A DNA stretch of 29,605 nucleotides. Source: an uncultured Collinsella sp. (GTDB lineage: Bacteria; Actinomycetota; Coriobacteriia; Coriobacteriales; Coriobacteriaceae). This document shows positions 1 through 7,935 of the stretch, piece by piece. The position numbers and the translations under genes are program-made. Every line of letters begins with the position of its first letter. Positions within the stretch are counted from its first letter, which is position 1. The stretch covers positions 1 through 29,605 of the forward strand of contig UQXC01000022.1 of the NCBI GenBank assembly GCA_900544995.1, in the 5' to 3' direction. The notes beneath the pieces are model-generated. The model was not told where the DNA came from and made no database searches. It saw only the letters and a program-made list of their open reading frames with translations.

Positions 1-153
1 AAAACGTAGTGGTGTGCGGTGGAAATGAGGGCGGGGGTCGTTATCCATAATTACGAAGAGGCTTGCGCATTCATCGAGGCCGGCGCCAGCGCGTTGGGTG
101 CCTCGGCGGGCATCGCGATCGTCGACGGCGCACCGACGGATGAGCGTCGCTAG
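1..153 (+). pseudogene. C-terminal remnant of deoxyribose-phosphate aldolase (DeoC-like), cut by window edge
   Basis: The frame ending at the TAG at 151-153 reads RAGVVIHNYEEACAFIEAG and then ASALGASAGIAIV. This aligns by eye with the DeoC C-terminus, whose pattern is K-A-S-G-G-I-R-x-Y-E-x-A, then I-E-A-G-A, then G-A-S-A-G. The same frame holds an in-frame TAG at 7-9, only eight codons before the recognisable part. The position of the second active-site lysine of DeoC (the K of KASGG) is arginine here, and the glycine pair is altered. Both facts suggest a decayed copy rather than a working gene. Sequence left of the window could change this view. Resemblance is by motif only. Confidence 0.5.
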
Positions 154-302
154 CAGACGTATTTGACCTGAGCGATAAAGCTTCACGACTACGCGCCGTT
201 CATGTTCGAGACAATTTGACTTTTTGCCCGTTGTAAACGGAGTCGCGATGGGTGTTCTGTATGATGGCTCAGACAAGGTTGTTCAATGACAGGGAGGCAT
301 AT

Positions 303-1145
303 ATGGCAATCAAAGCCATCGCGATGGATATCGACGGTACGCTCACCAACGACCAAAAGGTCATCAGCCCGCGCACGCGCGAAAAGCTGCTCGCGGCGCA
401 GGAGTCGGGCATTAAGCTCATTTTGGCTTCGGGCCGTCCCGCATGGGGACTACATGCTCTGGCGCAGGAGCTCGACCTTCAAAACCATGACGGTCTGCTA
501 GTCGCTTTCAATGGCGCGCATGTGGTCGACGCTCAGACCGATGAGGTTCTTTTTGACCAGGCCATGCCGGCTGACGAGCTGCACCGTCTGATTGATCACC
601 TGCGTAATTTTGACGTGATCCCTATGATTTCGCTTGGTCGCGATCTGCACGTCGAGGATTCGTACCGCTGCATGATCACGCTGCCGGATGGCTCGCAGAA
701 AAACATTGTCAAATACGAGCGCGATGCCTGCGACCTTAAGATCCGCGAGGTCGAGAGCTTGCATGAGGTCGTGGACACTTATCCCGTAGACAAGCTGCTG
801 ACGGCAGGCGACCCGGCATACCTGCAGGCGCATTACGAGGAGATGTATGCGCCCTTTAAGCAGACGCTTTCGGGCATGTTTACGGCCGACTGGTACTTTG
901 AGTACACGGCGCCCGGTATCGACAAGGCTCGTGCGCTCGAGGGTGCCCTGCCCAAGCTCGGCATCGATGCCAGTGAGGTTGTATCGTTTGGCGACGGCCA
1001 GAACGACAAGTCCATGATTGAGTGGGCGGGTACCGGTGTTGCCATGGGTAACGCCGTCGATGAGGTTAAGGCGGTAGCCCAGATGGTGACCGCCAATAAC
1101 AACGAAGACGGTATTGCGGTGGCGCTGGATAAGCTGCTGGGCTAG
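303..1145 (+). CDS. Cof-type HAD-superfamily sugar-phosphate phosphatase
   Basis: A 280-residue cytoplasmic phosphatase of the HAD-IIB (Cof/YidA) group, which dephosphorylate sugar phosphates and similar metabolites with Mg2+. Motif I is MDIDGTLT with nucleophile D9 and acid/base D11. LASGRP gives motif II, a lysine near residue 199 (VDKLL) fits motif III, and GDGQND near residue 240 is motif IV. A cap domain fills residues 80-190, as in the family. The ATG at 303 is chosen because AGGGAGG lies 7 nt upstream and the HAD fold begins at once; the longer start at 252 would add 17 residues without a ribosome binding site. The next gene is also a HAD phosphatase, but the two proteins belong to different subclasses. 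The substrate cannot be read from sequence. Confidence 0.9.
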   Translation: MAIKAIAMDIDGTLTNDQKVISPRTREKLLAAQESGIKLILASGRPAWGLHALAQELDLQNHDGLLVAFNGAHVVDAQTDEVLFDQAMPADELHRLIDHLRNFDVIPMISLGRDLHVEDSYRCMITLPDGSQKNIVKYERDACDLKIREVESLHEVVDTYPVDKLLTAGDPAYLQAHYEEMYAPFKQTLSGMFTADWYFEYTAPGIDKARALEGALPKLGIDASEVVSFGDGQNDKSMIEWAGTGVAMGNAVDEVKAVAQMVTANNNEDGIAVALDKLLG

Positions 1146-1167
1146 AATCGCCGATAATGCATGGTTC

Positions 1168-1193
1168 GGGCGCCTGCTTACAGGCGCCCTTTT
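1168..1193 (+). terminator. Hairpin with U-run between the two HAD genes
   Basis: A perfect 9-bp stem (GGGCGCCTG 1168-1176 with CAGGCGCCC 1181-1189), a 4-nt loop and TTTT. It ends just before the GTTAGGGAGGG ribosome binding site of the GTG at 1209, so any promoter for that gene must lie upstream of the hairpin. A -10-like GATAAT is at 1153-1158. Confidence 0.75.
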
Positions 1194-1208
1194 GTTAGGG
1201 AGGGTGCC

Positions 1209-1868
1209 GTGTCCGCATTTCCGTTCGACGCCGTTATCTTTGACATGGACGGTGTCATTGTCGATACCGAGTATTACTACCTGGGCGAGACTGCCGCGTT
1301 TGCCAAGGAGCTTGGGCTTAATCTGACTCAAGAGGAGTTGAATGGGCAGGTCGGTACCTCGCATCAGTTCTTCCTGCATATGCTGGTCGATTGGTTTGAG
1401 CGCGCCGGTAAGGGGCATTTCACTGGGGAGGAAGCGTTGGCCCGTTGGGACGAATGGGCCCATAAGCGTCCGCGCGACTATCAGACTTTGATTAACCCAG
1501 GCGCCGTGGATACGATTCGAGAGCTGCCGCGCCGCGGCGTTCGCGTGGCGCTTGCCAGCTCGTCTCCCATGGATAGCATCGAAGAAGTGCTCAACGCATG
1601 CGGGCTGTCGGATGCCTTTGAGTATGTGGTGAGCGGCGAGCAGTTTAAGGAGAGCAAGCCCGAGCCCGACATCTACCTGCATGCGCTGGACCTGCTGGGG
1701 CTGCCCGCGAATCGCTGCTGCTGCGTTGAGGATTCGGTGCCTGGCATCACCGCTGGCAAGCGAGCCGGCCTGACAGTCATTGCCAAGCGCGAGGAGCGCT
1801 TTGGCTTTAGCCAGGATGCCGCGGACAAGATTATCGACCAGCTGCCGGAGCTGCTCACGTTTTCTTAG
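1209..1868 (+). CDS. HAD-IA hydrolase, beta-phosphoglucomutase/phosphatase-like
   Basis: A 219-residue HAD subfamily IA protein (phosphatase or sugar-phosphate mutase). Motif I FDMDGVIVDTE carries D12 and D14, with the E after DT typical of the beta-phosphoglucomutase group. LASSSP is motif II, KPEPDIY gives the motif III lysine, and VEDSVPGI is motif IV. An alpha-helical cap occupies roughly residues 18-85. The start is the GTG at 1209: GTTAGGGAGGG lies directly upstream, and starting there puts the first beta strand (DAVIFDMDG) right at the N-terminus, as is usual. The longer ATG start at 1161 runs through the terminator-like hairpin and is unlikely. Whether it is a phosphatase (Gph, YhcW type) or a mutase is not resolvable here. 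Confidence 0.88.
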   Translation: MSAFPFDAVIFDMDGVIVDTEYYYLGETAAFAKELGLNLTQEELNGQVGTSHQFFLHMLVDWFERAGKGHFTGEEALARWDEWAHKRPRDYQTLINPGAVDTIRELPRRGVRVALASSSPMDSIEEVLNACGLSDAFEYVVSGEQFKESKPEPDIYLHALDLLGLPANRCCCVEDSVPGITAGKRAGLTVIAKREERFGFSQDAADKIIDQLPELLTFS

Positions 1869-1919
1869 GAGCGCGGTAGTTGCGCGTTTTTCGGGTCAGA
1901 TGAGTAAATACCCGACATT

Positions 1920-1948
1920 TTGGTGCGGCAGCAAGCATACTTTATGCT
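1920..1948 (+). promoter_or_regulatory. Probable promoter of the GntR regulator gene
   Basis: TTGGTG (1920-1925), a 17-nt spacer and TATGCT (1943-1948). The predicted start of transcription, near 1955, falls at the base of the following hairpin. Confidence 0.5.
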
Positions 1949-1952
1949 AATG

Positions 1953-1991
1953 CGGGCTTAAGGACTTGTTGAATGCCCTTAAGCCCGTTTT
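1953..1991 (+). terminator. Perfect 11-bp hairpin with U-run upstream of the GntR gene
   Basis: CGGGCTTAAGG (1953-1963) pairs perfectly with CCTTAAGCCCG (1977-1987), with a 13-nt loop, followed by TTTT. It lies between the best promoter (1920-1948) and the ribosome binding site of the regulator (GGAGAGGG, about 2008-2015). It may terminate read-through from the HAD gene or act as an attenuating leader. Confidence 0.65.
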
Positions 1992-2018
1992 AGACTTAAT
2001 TGTGCTTGGAGAGGGTAT

Positions 2019-2762
2019 ATGCCACCGACTGAAGGGCTAACTGACGGTAAAGCAGCGATACCGCTGTACCAACAGGTTATTGATATCATCAAAAACGAAA
2101 TCAACTCCGGCGCCTACAAGTCAGGCGCGCGGATACCCAACGAATTCGAATTGGCTGAGAGCTATAAAGTTGGCCGCGTTACCGTGCGACGCGCTATTGA
2201 GGAGCTCGTCCAGCAGGGCTATCTAACGAAGCGGCAGGGGAAAGGCACGTTTGTCAATGCCCCCAAGCTTAAGCGCAAGATTCGCCAGAAGGATGACGTC
2301 CAGAGTTTTTCGGACGCATGCCGCGTTAACGGAATGGAGCCGGGGGCGTGCGTCATTTCGAGAAAGATACTGCCGGCGGATTCCACCGAAGCGCAGTTCT
2401 TTGGTGTTCCCGTTGGAACTGACTTGATTTGCGTTGAGCGCGTGCGCACTGCCGATGGCGTCCCTGTCATGCTCGAGAACAACATATATGTTTACGAGGA
2501 CAACGCCTATCTATCAACGGCACCTCTATCTAACCAATCCATTTTTGAGTTCGTGCGCAACCGGACGGGCCGCACGCCCGCGTTTACCGACCCGTGCACG
2601 CTCGAGATCGCGTGCGCGTCGCCCGAGGTCGCTCGACTGTTGGCGGTTCCCGTTGGCGAACCCTTGTTTTATATGGAAGCCTTCTTTTTCGATGAGCAGC
2701 GGCGGCCGTTTATCATCGGTCGTCAGCGGATCGTTGGGTCTCGCTACGTTTTTGACATCTAG
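2019..2762 (+). CDS. frlR: GntR-family (HutC/UTRA) transcriptional regulator, FrlR-like
   Basis: A 247-residue DNA-binding regulator. Residues 15-80 form the GntR winged helix: PLYQQVIDIIKNEINSG, then GARIPNEFELAESYKVGRVTVRRAIEELVQQGYLTKRQGKGTFV. Residues 95-240 form a UTRA ligand-binding domain ending in PFIIGRQRIVGSRY. Proteins of this type bind sugar phosphates or related effectors and usually repress the operon beside them. E. coli frl operons carry a UTRA regulator, FrlR, that responds to a fructoselysine intermediate. Its place just upstream of frl-type genes supports that role, so the symbol is by context. A good ribosome binding site (GGAGAGGG) precedes the ATG. A candidate operator is at 2916-2938. 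Confidence 0.85.
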   Translation: MPPTEGLTDGKAAIPLYQQVIDIIKNEINSGAYKSGARIPNEFELAESYKVGRVTVRRAIEELVQQGYLTKRQGKGTFVNAPKLKRKIRQKDDVQSFSDACRVNGMEPGACVISRKILPADSTEAQFFGVPVGTDLICVERVRTADGVPVMLENNIYVYEDNAYLSTAPLSNQSIFEFVRNRTGRTPAFTDPCTLEIACASPEVARLLAVPVGEPLFYMEAFFFDEQRRPFIIGRQRIVGSRYVFDI

Positions 2763-2772
2763 GACATTGCGA

Positions 2773-2812
2773 ATGGAAGCGCCCGGTGGATCATCTCACC
2801 GGGCGCTTCCAT
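2773..2812 (+). terminator. 16-bp GC-rich hairpin after the regulator gene
   Basis: Arms 2773-2788 and 2797-2812 pair perfectly around an 8-nt loop (core GCGCCCGGTG / CACCGGGCGC). There is no U-run, so it may be a Rho-type or processing stem rather than a classical intrinsic terminator. It separates the regulator from the permease promoter. Confidence 0.5.
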
Positions 2813-2872
2813 ACCGTTCACGGCGCGAACGCAACCGTTCAACCGCGTTGCGGCAATCAGTTTGAAATTATC

Positions 2873-2901
2873 TTGATGAAGGAAAAAGCTGCTGGTAATC
2901 T
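2873..2901 (+). promoter_or_regulatory. Probable promoter of the frl catabolic operon
   Basis: TTGATG (2873-2878), a 17-nt spacer and TAATCT (2896-2901). It lies 80 nt upstream of the permease ATG and immediately upstream of the palindrome at 2916-2938. Confidence 0.55.
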
Positions 2902-2915
2902 ATGGGACGTCATAG

Positions 2916-2938
2916 AACGTTTGCATTGTGCAAATGTT
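2916..2938 (+). promoter_or_regulatory. 23-bp palindrome, candidate FrlR operator
   Basis: Arms AACGTTTGCA (2916-2925) and TGCAAATGTT (2929-2938) are inverted repeats with one mismatch in ten and a 3-nt centre. The site lies just downstream of the predicted transcription start, where a bound repressor would block initiation or elongation. GntR/UTRA proteins bind palindromes of this size. The link to the regulator at 2019-2762 is inferred from position. Confidence 0.55.
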
Positions 2939-2980
2939 GAAGCGAGATGCGATGCAGCCTCGAGTTCTTTGGAGGTATCT

Positions 2981-4444
2981 ATGTCAGATACGAAGGCGAA
3001 GAAGACAAATAGACGTTTTAAGTTCAAATTACCGCATGTCTATACGATCATGTTCTTGCTGATCGTTGTCTTTGCGGTCCTGACTTGGATCGTTCCCTCT
3101 GGCCAGTATCAGCGCAAGACGATTTCGACAGCGGCGGGCGAGCGTGAAGTCGCCGTTGCTGGAACCTATGAACAGGTCGATAAGAACTACACCGATTCCG
3201 AGACCGGCGAGACCATCAATCTGGGCCAGGATATCTTCGCGGTCCTGCAAGCGCCCACCAAGGGTATCCAGGAGGCTGCCGACGTCGTTGCGTTCGTCTT
3301 ATTGATTGGCGGATCGTTCGCAATCATCACCAAGACCAACGCTTTGAATGCCGGCATGAGCCGTGTGGTTAAAAAGCTCAAGAACAAGGACATCCTCATC
3401 ATTCCCATCACGATGACGTTGCTGTCCATTTGCGGCACTACGTTTGGTATGTCTGAGGAAGCCCTGCCGTTCTATGCCATCTTCATTCCCATCATGATGG
3501 GTATCGGCTATGACTCGATGACGGCATTCATCATCTGCTTCCTTGGTCCCAACCTGGGATATTGTGCTTCGACCATCGACCCGTTTAATGTTTTGATCGC
3601 CCAAGGCATCATTGGCATCGAGGGCAATCCGCAACTGTGGCTGCGCGCCGTTTCTTGGGTCATCTTCACTGCCGTCGGTATCGCATGGGCCATGCGCTAC
3701 GCCATGCGCGTCAAGAAAAACCCCGAGTCGTCCATTACATACGAGGACGATAAGCTCAAGCGTATTGAGTTTTCCGTGACCGATGCCTCCATCGAGGAAG
3801 AGTTCACTATCCGTCAGAAGCTCGTGCTTATCGATTTTGCCTGCGGTATGGGCATTATCGTCTGGGGTCTTGTTACCCAGGGCTGGTACATGAATGAGAT
3901 TTCCGCCGTGTTCCTTGGCATGGGCTTGCTTGCCGGTATCCTGGGCGGTCTTGACCAGCAGACGATCGCTGAGGAGTTCGTTAAGGGTCTCGCCGACTTT
4001 GCGTACGCTGCCATCGTTATCGGTATCGCTCGCGGTATTCTGGTCATCGCCGAGGGTGGCATGATCATCGACACCATCCTCCAGGCGCTCGCTACTGCGC
4101 TCGCCGGTGCACCAGCCGCCGTCTACACCACGTTTATGTATATCGTCCTTGGCCTGCTCTCTTTGCTGGTTCCCTCGAGTTCTGGCCTGGCGGCGCTCAC
4201 CATGCCCGTTATGGGCTCCCTGACCGAGCTCATGGGCCTCAATCCCGAGGCGGCCGTCACCGCGCTCCAGTTTGCCAACCAGACCATCAACACCATCAGC
4301 CCCGTGGCGGGCATGACGGTCGCCGGCCTTGCCGTGGCTAGGATTTCGTTTGGCCAATGGTGGAAGACCATTTGGAAGTTCTTCATTTTCATGGTCGTCT
4401 TTGGCCTGATCGTAACGGCAATCTCTGGCATGCTTCCGGTGTAG
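2981..4444 (+). CDS. YfcC/DcuC-family permease, probable Amadori-compound uptake carrier
   Basis: A 487-residue polytopic membrane protein of the YfcC / C4-dicarboxylate anaerobic carrier group (PF03606), which includes ArcD-like amino-acid exchangers. About 12 hydrophobic segments are visible: IMFLLIVVFAVLTWIVPSGQY near the N-terminus, then a short extracytoplasmic loop. The family-like stretches FGMSEEALPFYAIFIPIMMG and ISPVAGMTV follow, and the protein ends in a membrane helix. The ATG at 2981 follows GGAGGT at 7-nt spacing; the upstream in-frame start at 2786 lies inside the hairpin region and is rejected. It is the first gene of the frl operon and overlaps or abuts the amidohydrolase gene. 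In E. coli the carrier FrlA is an APC-type permease, so this is a different family filling the same slot. The substrate is inferred. Confidence 0.85.
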   Translation: MSDTKAKKTNRRFKFKLPHVYTIMFLLIVVFAVLTWIVPSGQYQRKTISTAAGEREVAVAGTYEQVDKNYTDSETGETINLGQDIFAVLQAPTKGIQEAADVVAFVLLIGGSFAIITKTNALNAGMSRVVKKLKNKDILIIPITMTLLSICGTTFGMSEEALPFYAIFIPIMMGIGYDSMTAFIICFLGPNLGYCASTIDPFNVLIAQGIIGIEGNPQLWLRAVSWVIFTAVGIAWAMRYAMRVKKNPESSITYEDDKLKRIEFSVTDASIEEEFTIRQKLVLIDFACGMGIIVWGLVTQGWYMNEISAVFLGMGLLAGILGGLDQQTIAEEFVKGLADFAYAAIVIGIARGILVIAEGGMIIDTILQALATALAGAPAAVYTTFMYIVLGLLSLLVPSSSGLAALTMPVMGSLTELMGLNPEAAVTALQFANQTINTISPVAGMTVAGLAVARISFGQWWKTIWKFFIFMVVFGLIVTAISGMLPV

Positions 4445-4453
4445 GTGGTTGTG

Positions 4454-6037
4454 ATGTCTGATCGTTTGACGGTCCTGACGTCTAAGAGCGTCTTTACCGG
4501 TACGGGGGACCTGCCGTTTGAAGGTTTCGTAGCGGTCCGTGGCAATCGAATTGAGGCTGTTGGCACCAAGTGTGAGGTAGCTTCGTATTTGACCCAGGCG
4601 GACGAGGTAGTTGACCTGGGCGACCGCACTGTCATGCCTGGCCTGATCGATGTGCATACCTTCTATACAGGTTGGGCGCTGCGGACGTTGGGGTCTGATC
4701 TGTCCGGCGTCGCTGATGCCAAAGAGGCCGTGTCGCTCTTGCGTGCATGGAAAGAAGATCATCCGGATTGCGCGGCGGCTTTTGGCCACAACCTGCCCGA
4801 AACGTTGGCATCGGATGCCGAGAACGCAAATACGGCAGCTGTGTTTGACGATTGTTTTGGCGATATCCCTGTCGTCTGCTTTACACCGGGTGCGGAGACC
4901 TGCGTTCTCAATGCTGCCGCCAGTGCGCGATACGGCTTTACGCCCCAGGCGTGCTATGCCGAGAAGATCTGGCGCATGATGAGCGATTTCCTCGCGCTGC
5001 CCGAGGTGCGTGCCGGGTATTCGGACTACATGAGCATGCTTAACGAGCGCGGCGTTACCGCCATCAAGGAAATGGCGTTTGATGACTACTACGGCTTTGC
5101 CGACGAAATGGCTCGCCGTGAGGAATCTGGTGAGCTGACGGTTCGCGTCTCTATGATGTCGCAGCCGGTGGGTTCCGGTGCAAATCTGTCATATGCCCGC
5201 GAGGCACGAGAGCACTTCCGGGGATCGTTTGTTCGTTTTTCTGGCTTCAACCGTATGACCGATCGCGGCGTATGGGCGGGGCTTGCCGAGATGATTGACC
5301 CCTATGAGGACACGGCCGATGCGGGCGCTGCCGGCAAGACGGTCGTCGAGGAGCCAGAGTGGGATCTGATTGAGAACGAGCTACGTGCAATTGATGCTGA
5401 CGGCTTCCGATATTCCTTGCATTGCCAGGGCGATGGCGCCGTTCGTCGCACCGTGGCGCTCTATGCCTCGCTGCCTCGAGACGAGCGTGGACGGATGCTT
5501 CGCCGCCATGCGATTACCGATCTCGAGAACTCTGACCCGACCGATCTTGTCGAGTTTGGCAAGTTGGGTGGAATTTGCGAGGTCTATCCGCAGATTCTGA
5601 CGCTGGACCGGCGCGAGGATTGCCTGTCGATGATGCGTCGACAAATTGGCGAGACGCGACTTTTGCACAGCTGGAATCGCCGCGGCATGGAAGATTCCGG
5701 ATGCACAGTGTGCTGTGGCACGGATTTGCCGCTGCTGATTCCGAGCCTGGGCGAGTCAATCTACAGCGCGTGCGGCGGATACTTCGACGACGGACTGCCC
5801 GTGAATGAGGTCAACACGCTGACGCTTGTCGAGCTCTTGCGCGCTTGGACTGCCGGGGGCGCGTACGATCTGATGCGCGAAGACGAGCTGGGTACGCTTG
5901 AGGTTGGCAAGCTTGCCGATATCTGCGTGCTCGATCGGGATGTGTTCGACCTCGATTATCGCGACGCACGCGATCTTGCGGTTGATATGACGATGTCGGA
6001 CGGACAAATCGTGTTCGATCGAAATAAGGAGGCATAA
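4454..6037 (+). CDS. YtcJ-like amidohydrolase
   Basis: A 527-residue metal-dependent hydrolase of the amidohydrolase superfamily, YtcJ-like (amidohydrolase_3) branch. The N-terminal beta-sandwich ends at VMPGLIDVHTF near residue 60. Later come LHCQGDGAV, RRHAITD and CCGTDLPLLIP with the catalytic Asp, and the C-terminal signature TLVELLRAWTAGGAYDL followed by LGTLEVGKLADICVLD. The usual metal site is HxH, but here it reads HTF, so the second histidine is phenylalanine. The ATG at 4454 is preferred (TAGGTGG 5 nt upstream); GTG starts at 4445 and 4451 are possible. It sits inside the frl operon, 1 nt before frlC, which suggests action on a conjugated or acylated Amadori compound, but the substrate is unknown. 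Confidence 0.82.
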   Translation: MSDRLTVLTSKSVFTGTGDLPFEGFVAVRGNRIEAVGTKCEVASYLTQADEVVDLGDRTVMPGLIDVHTFYTGWALRTLGSDLSGVADAKEAVSLLRAWKEDHPDCAAAFGHNLPETLASDAENANTAAVFDDCFGDIPVVCFTPGAETCVLNAAASARYGFTPQACYAEKIWRMMSDFLALPEVRAGYSDYMSMLNERGVTAIKEMAFDDYYGFADEMARREESGELTVRVSMMSQPVGSGANLSYAREAREHFRGSFVRFSGFNRMTDRGVWAGLAEMIDPYEDTADAGAAGKTVVEEPEWDLIENELRAIDADGFRYSLHCQGDGAVRRTVALYASLPRDERGRMLRRHAITDLENSDPTDLVEFGKLGGICEVYPQILTLDRREDCLSMMRRQIGETRLLHSWNRRGMEDSGCTVCCGTDLPLLIPSLGESIYSACGGYFDDGLPVNEVNTLTLVELLRAWTAGGAYDLMREDELGTLEVGKLADICVLDRDVFDLDYRDARDLAVDMTMSDGQIVFDRNKEA

Positions 6038-6038
6038 G

Positions 6039-6890
6039 ATGTCTGAATCCAAACCGACGCTGCGCCGCGAGCAGATTGCGGGCATGAATATCCACTACAT
6101 CATGTGGTCGCTCGATTACTTCCTTGATGTGCAGCAGCGCTTGGGCTTTGAGTCCATTGAGCTGTGGTGCGCAGAGCCGCATGTGACGCTCGACCATACG
6201 GGCTACTTTGAGGCTGAGGTCCTGGCGAAAAAGGCTGCAGACCGTGGGCTTAGGTATCGTACTCTGTGCCCCGAGAATGTTGTCTATCCTTGGCAGTACT
6301 GCGCACGCAAGCCGCTGCATGAACAGCGCAGCCTGGCGTACTTTAAGCACGGCATTGAGCTTGCCGAGGTACTTGGGTGCGACCGTATGTCCATCAACTC
6401 GGGCTGGGGCGACTGGGACGAGGACCGCGAGGAAGCCTGGAAGCGCAGCCGCGAGCACTTGTCCATTCTGGCGGAGTATGCCGGCGAGCACGGTCTGGTG
6501 CTTACGATGGAAAGCCTGCGTCCCGAGGAGAGCAACCTTGTGACGACGGTTTCCGATGCGAAGCGCATGATTGACGAGGTTGCGAGCCCGTACTTACAGC
6601 CCATGGTTGATACAACCGCGATGGGCGTTGCAGGCGAGACGCTCGAGGACTGGTTTGCCGCCTTTGGCGATGGGGCAATTCACGAGATGCACTTTATCGA
6701 CGGTGACCCGTATGGCCATCTGGTGTGGGGCGATGGCAAGCACGATATGGACGCCTTCGTCGCCACACTCAACGCCCATGGTTTCGACGGCATGCTGGGC
6801 CAGGAAATCACGGACGGTCGTTACTACGATGACCCGGCGGCGGCAGATGCCAAGAACATGGCCGCATTCGAGAAATATCTGATTGACTAA
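6039..6890 (+). CDS. frlC: FrlC-type sugar epimerase (xylose-isomerase-like TIM barrel)
   Basis: A 283-residue cytoplasmic TIM-barrel protein of the AP-endonuclease 2 / sugar phosphate isomerase-epimerase family. The expected metal ligands are visible: E158 in LTMESLRP, D191 in VDTTAMG, H218 in EMHFIDGDPYGHLVWG and E256 in GQEITDG. FrlC proteins interconvert fructoselysine and its C3 epimer psicoselysine so that both enter the pathway. The length is close to E. coli FrlC. AAGGAGG lies 7 nt before the ATG, and the gene starts 1 nt after the amidohydrolase stop. Assignment rests on family plus operon partners frlB and frlD; alone it would be only a sugar epimerase. Confidence 0.82.
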   Translation: MSESKPTLRREQIAGMNIHYIMWSLDYFLDVQQRLGFESIELWCAEPHVTLDHTGYFEAEVLAKKAADRGLRYRTLCPENVVYPWQYCARKPLHEQRSLAYFKHGIELAEVLGCDRMSINSGWGDWDEDREEAWKRSREHLSILAEYAGEHGLVLTMESLRPEESNLVTTVSDAKRMIDEVASPYLQPMVDTTAMGVAGETLEDWFAAFGDGAIHEMHFIDGDPYGHLVWGDGKHDMDAFVATLNAHGFDGMLGQEITDGRYYDDPAAADAKNMAAFEKYLID

Positions 6891-6952
6891 AACAACTATC
6901 GGCCACGCAACCAACGTCATTGATTGCGGGCCAAATAAGAAAGGAACTGGAT

Positions 6953-7921
6953 ATGAACGCACACGATCTGATCAAAGAGGCAATTGCCGAGAAGGGCAAG
7001 TTCGACAGCGTCTACTGGATTGCTTGCGGTGGCTCCATGATCGATTTGATCCCGGCTCACGAGCTTCTGCAACGCGAGGCAACCACCTTCACTTCGTATA
7101 TCTATACGGCTCGCGAGTTTGATATCATGCGTCCGCGTCGTCTGGGCGAGAAGTCCCTGGTCATCGCTTGCAGCCACAGTGGCAATACCCCGGAGGTCGT
7201 CGAGGGCTGCGAGATTGCCCTTGCTGCCGGCGCTACGGTGATCGCCCAGACCGACAACGCTGGATCTAAGATCGACTCCGGCAAGTGGACCACGTGGGTC
7301 TACCCGTGGGGCGAGGGTGTGCCGCAGGCCGAGGTCCCCGCTGGCATTTCGCTGTCGCTTGCGGCAGAGCTGCTCGATCAGCAGGAGGGCTACGCCGATC
7401 TTGCCGATATGTATGCCGGTATCGCCGAGATGGATAAGATTCTTCCCCCGGCACGCGAGAAGGTAAATGCCGAGCTGGGCGATCGCTTTGCCAAGCTTTG
7501 CCAGGAGCACGAGTTCTTCTATATTCTGGGCAGCGGTCCCAACTTTAGCCAGACCTACGGTTTCGCTATCTGCTCTCTTATGGAGATGCAGTGGCAGCAC
7601 TGCAGCTACATTCACTCTGCCGAGTACTTCCATGGCCCCTTCGAGGCTACTCAGGATGGCGTTTTTTACTTCCTGCAGATGGGCTCCAGCGAGTGCCGTG
7701 CTATGGACGAGCGCGCCCTGGCGTTCCTTAAGACGCATACCGATACGCTGATGGTGCTCGATGCCAAGGAGTACGGTATGGAAGCCGTGCCGGCGAGCGT
7801 CCGTGCCTATCTGGACCCGGTGCTGTTCTACGCCATGAACTGTGAGCTGCGTGCTGCACGCGGCAAGGTGTTTGATCACGATCCCGATTTCCGTCGCTAT
7901 ATGGGTGTTGTCGAGTACTAG
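6953..7921 (+). CDS. frlB: FrlB-type SIS-domain deglycase (fructoselysine-6-phosphate deglycase-like)
   Basis: A 322-residue protein with two SIS (sugar isomerase) domains. The first carries IACGGSMIDL and the phosphosugar-binding loop CSHSGNTPEVVEG (SHSGNTPE, residues 74-81). The second begins near FFYILGSGPNFSQTYGFA and holds the HSAEYFHGPFE motif common to FrlB and GlmS isomerase-type deglycases. FrlB splits fructoselysine 6-phosphate into glucose 6-phosphate and lysine. The ATG at 6953 follows AAGGA with 7-nt spacing; the track-length start at 6920 lacks one. It is 62 nt after frlC and 14 nt before frlD. It could also act on other fructosamine 6-phosphates. Confidence 0.87.
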   Translation: MNAHDLIKEAIAEKGKFDSVYWIACGGSMIDLIPAHELLQREATTFTSYIYTAREFDIMRPRRLGEKSLVIACSHSGNTPEVVEGCEIALAAGATVIAQTDNAGSKIDSGKWTTWVYPWGEGVPQAEVPAGISLSLAAELLDQQEGYADLADMYAGIAEMDKILPPAREKVNAELGDRFAKLCQEHEFFYILGSGPNFSQTYGFAICSLMEMQWQHCSYIHSAEYFHGPFEATQDGVFYFLQMGSSECRAMDERALAFLKTHTDTLMVLDAKEYGMEAVPASVRAYLDPVLFYAMNCELRAARGKVFDHDPDFRRYMGVVEY

Positions 7922-7935
7922 AAGGGGCAAAGGCC

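Noticed and set aside
498..1682. Minus-strand ORF across both HAD genes
   Set aside because: Both HAD frames carry full motif sets on the plus strand; this one has none.
3299..4789. Long minus-strand ORF across the permease and amidohydrolase genes
   Set aside because: It is antisense to two well-supported genes, has a biased His/Gly/Asp-rich composition typical of a frame shadow, and lacks a ribosome binding site.
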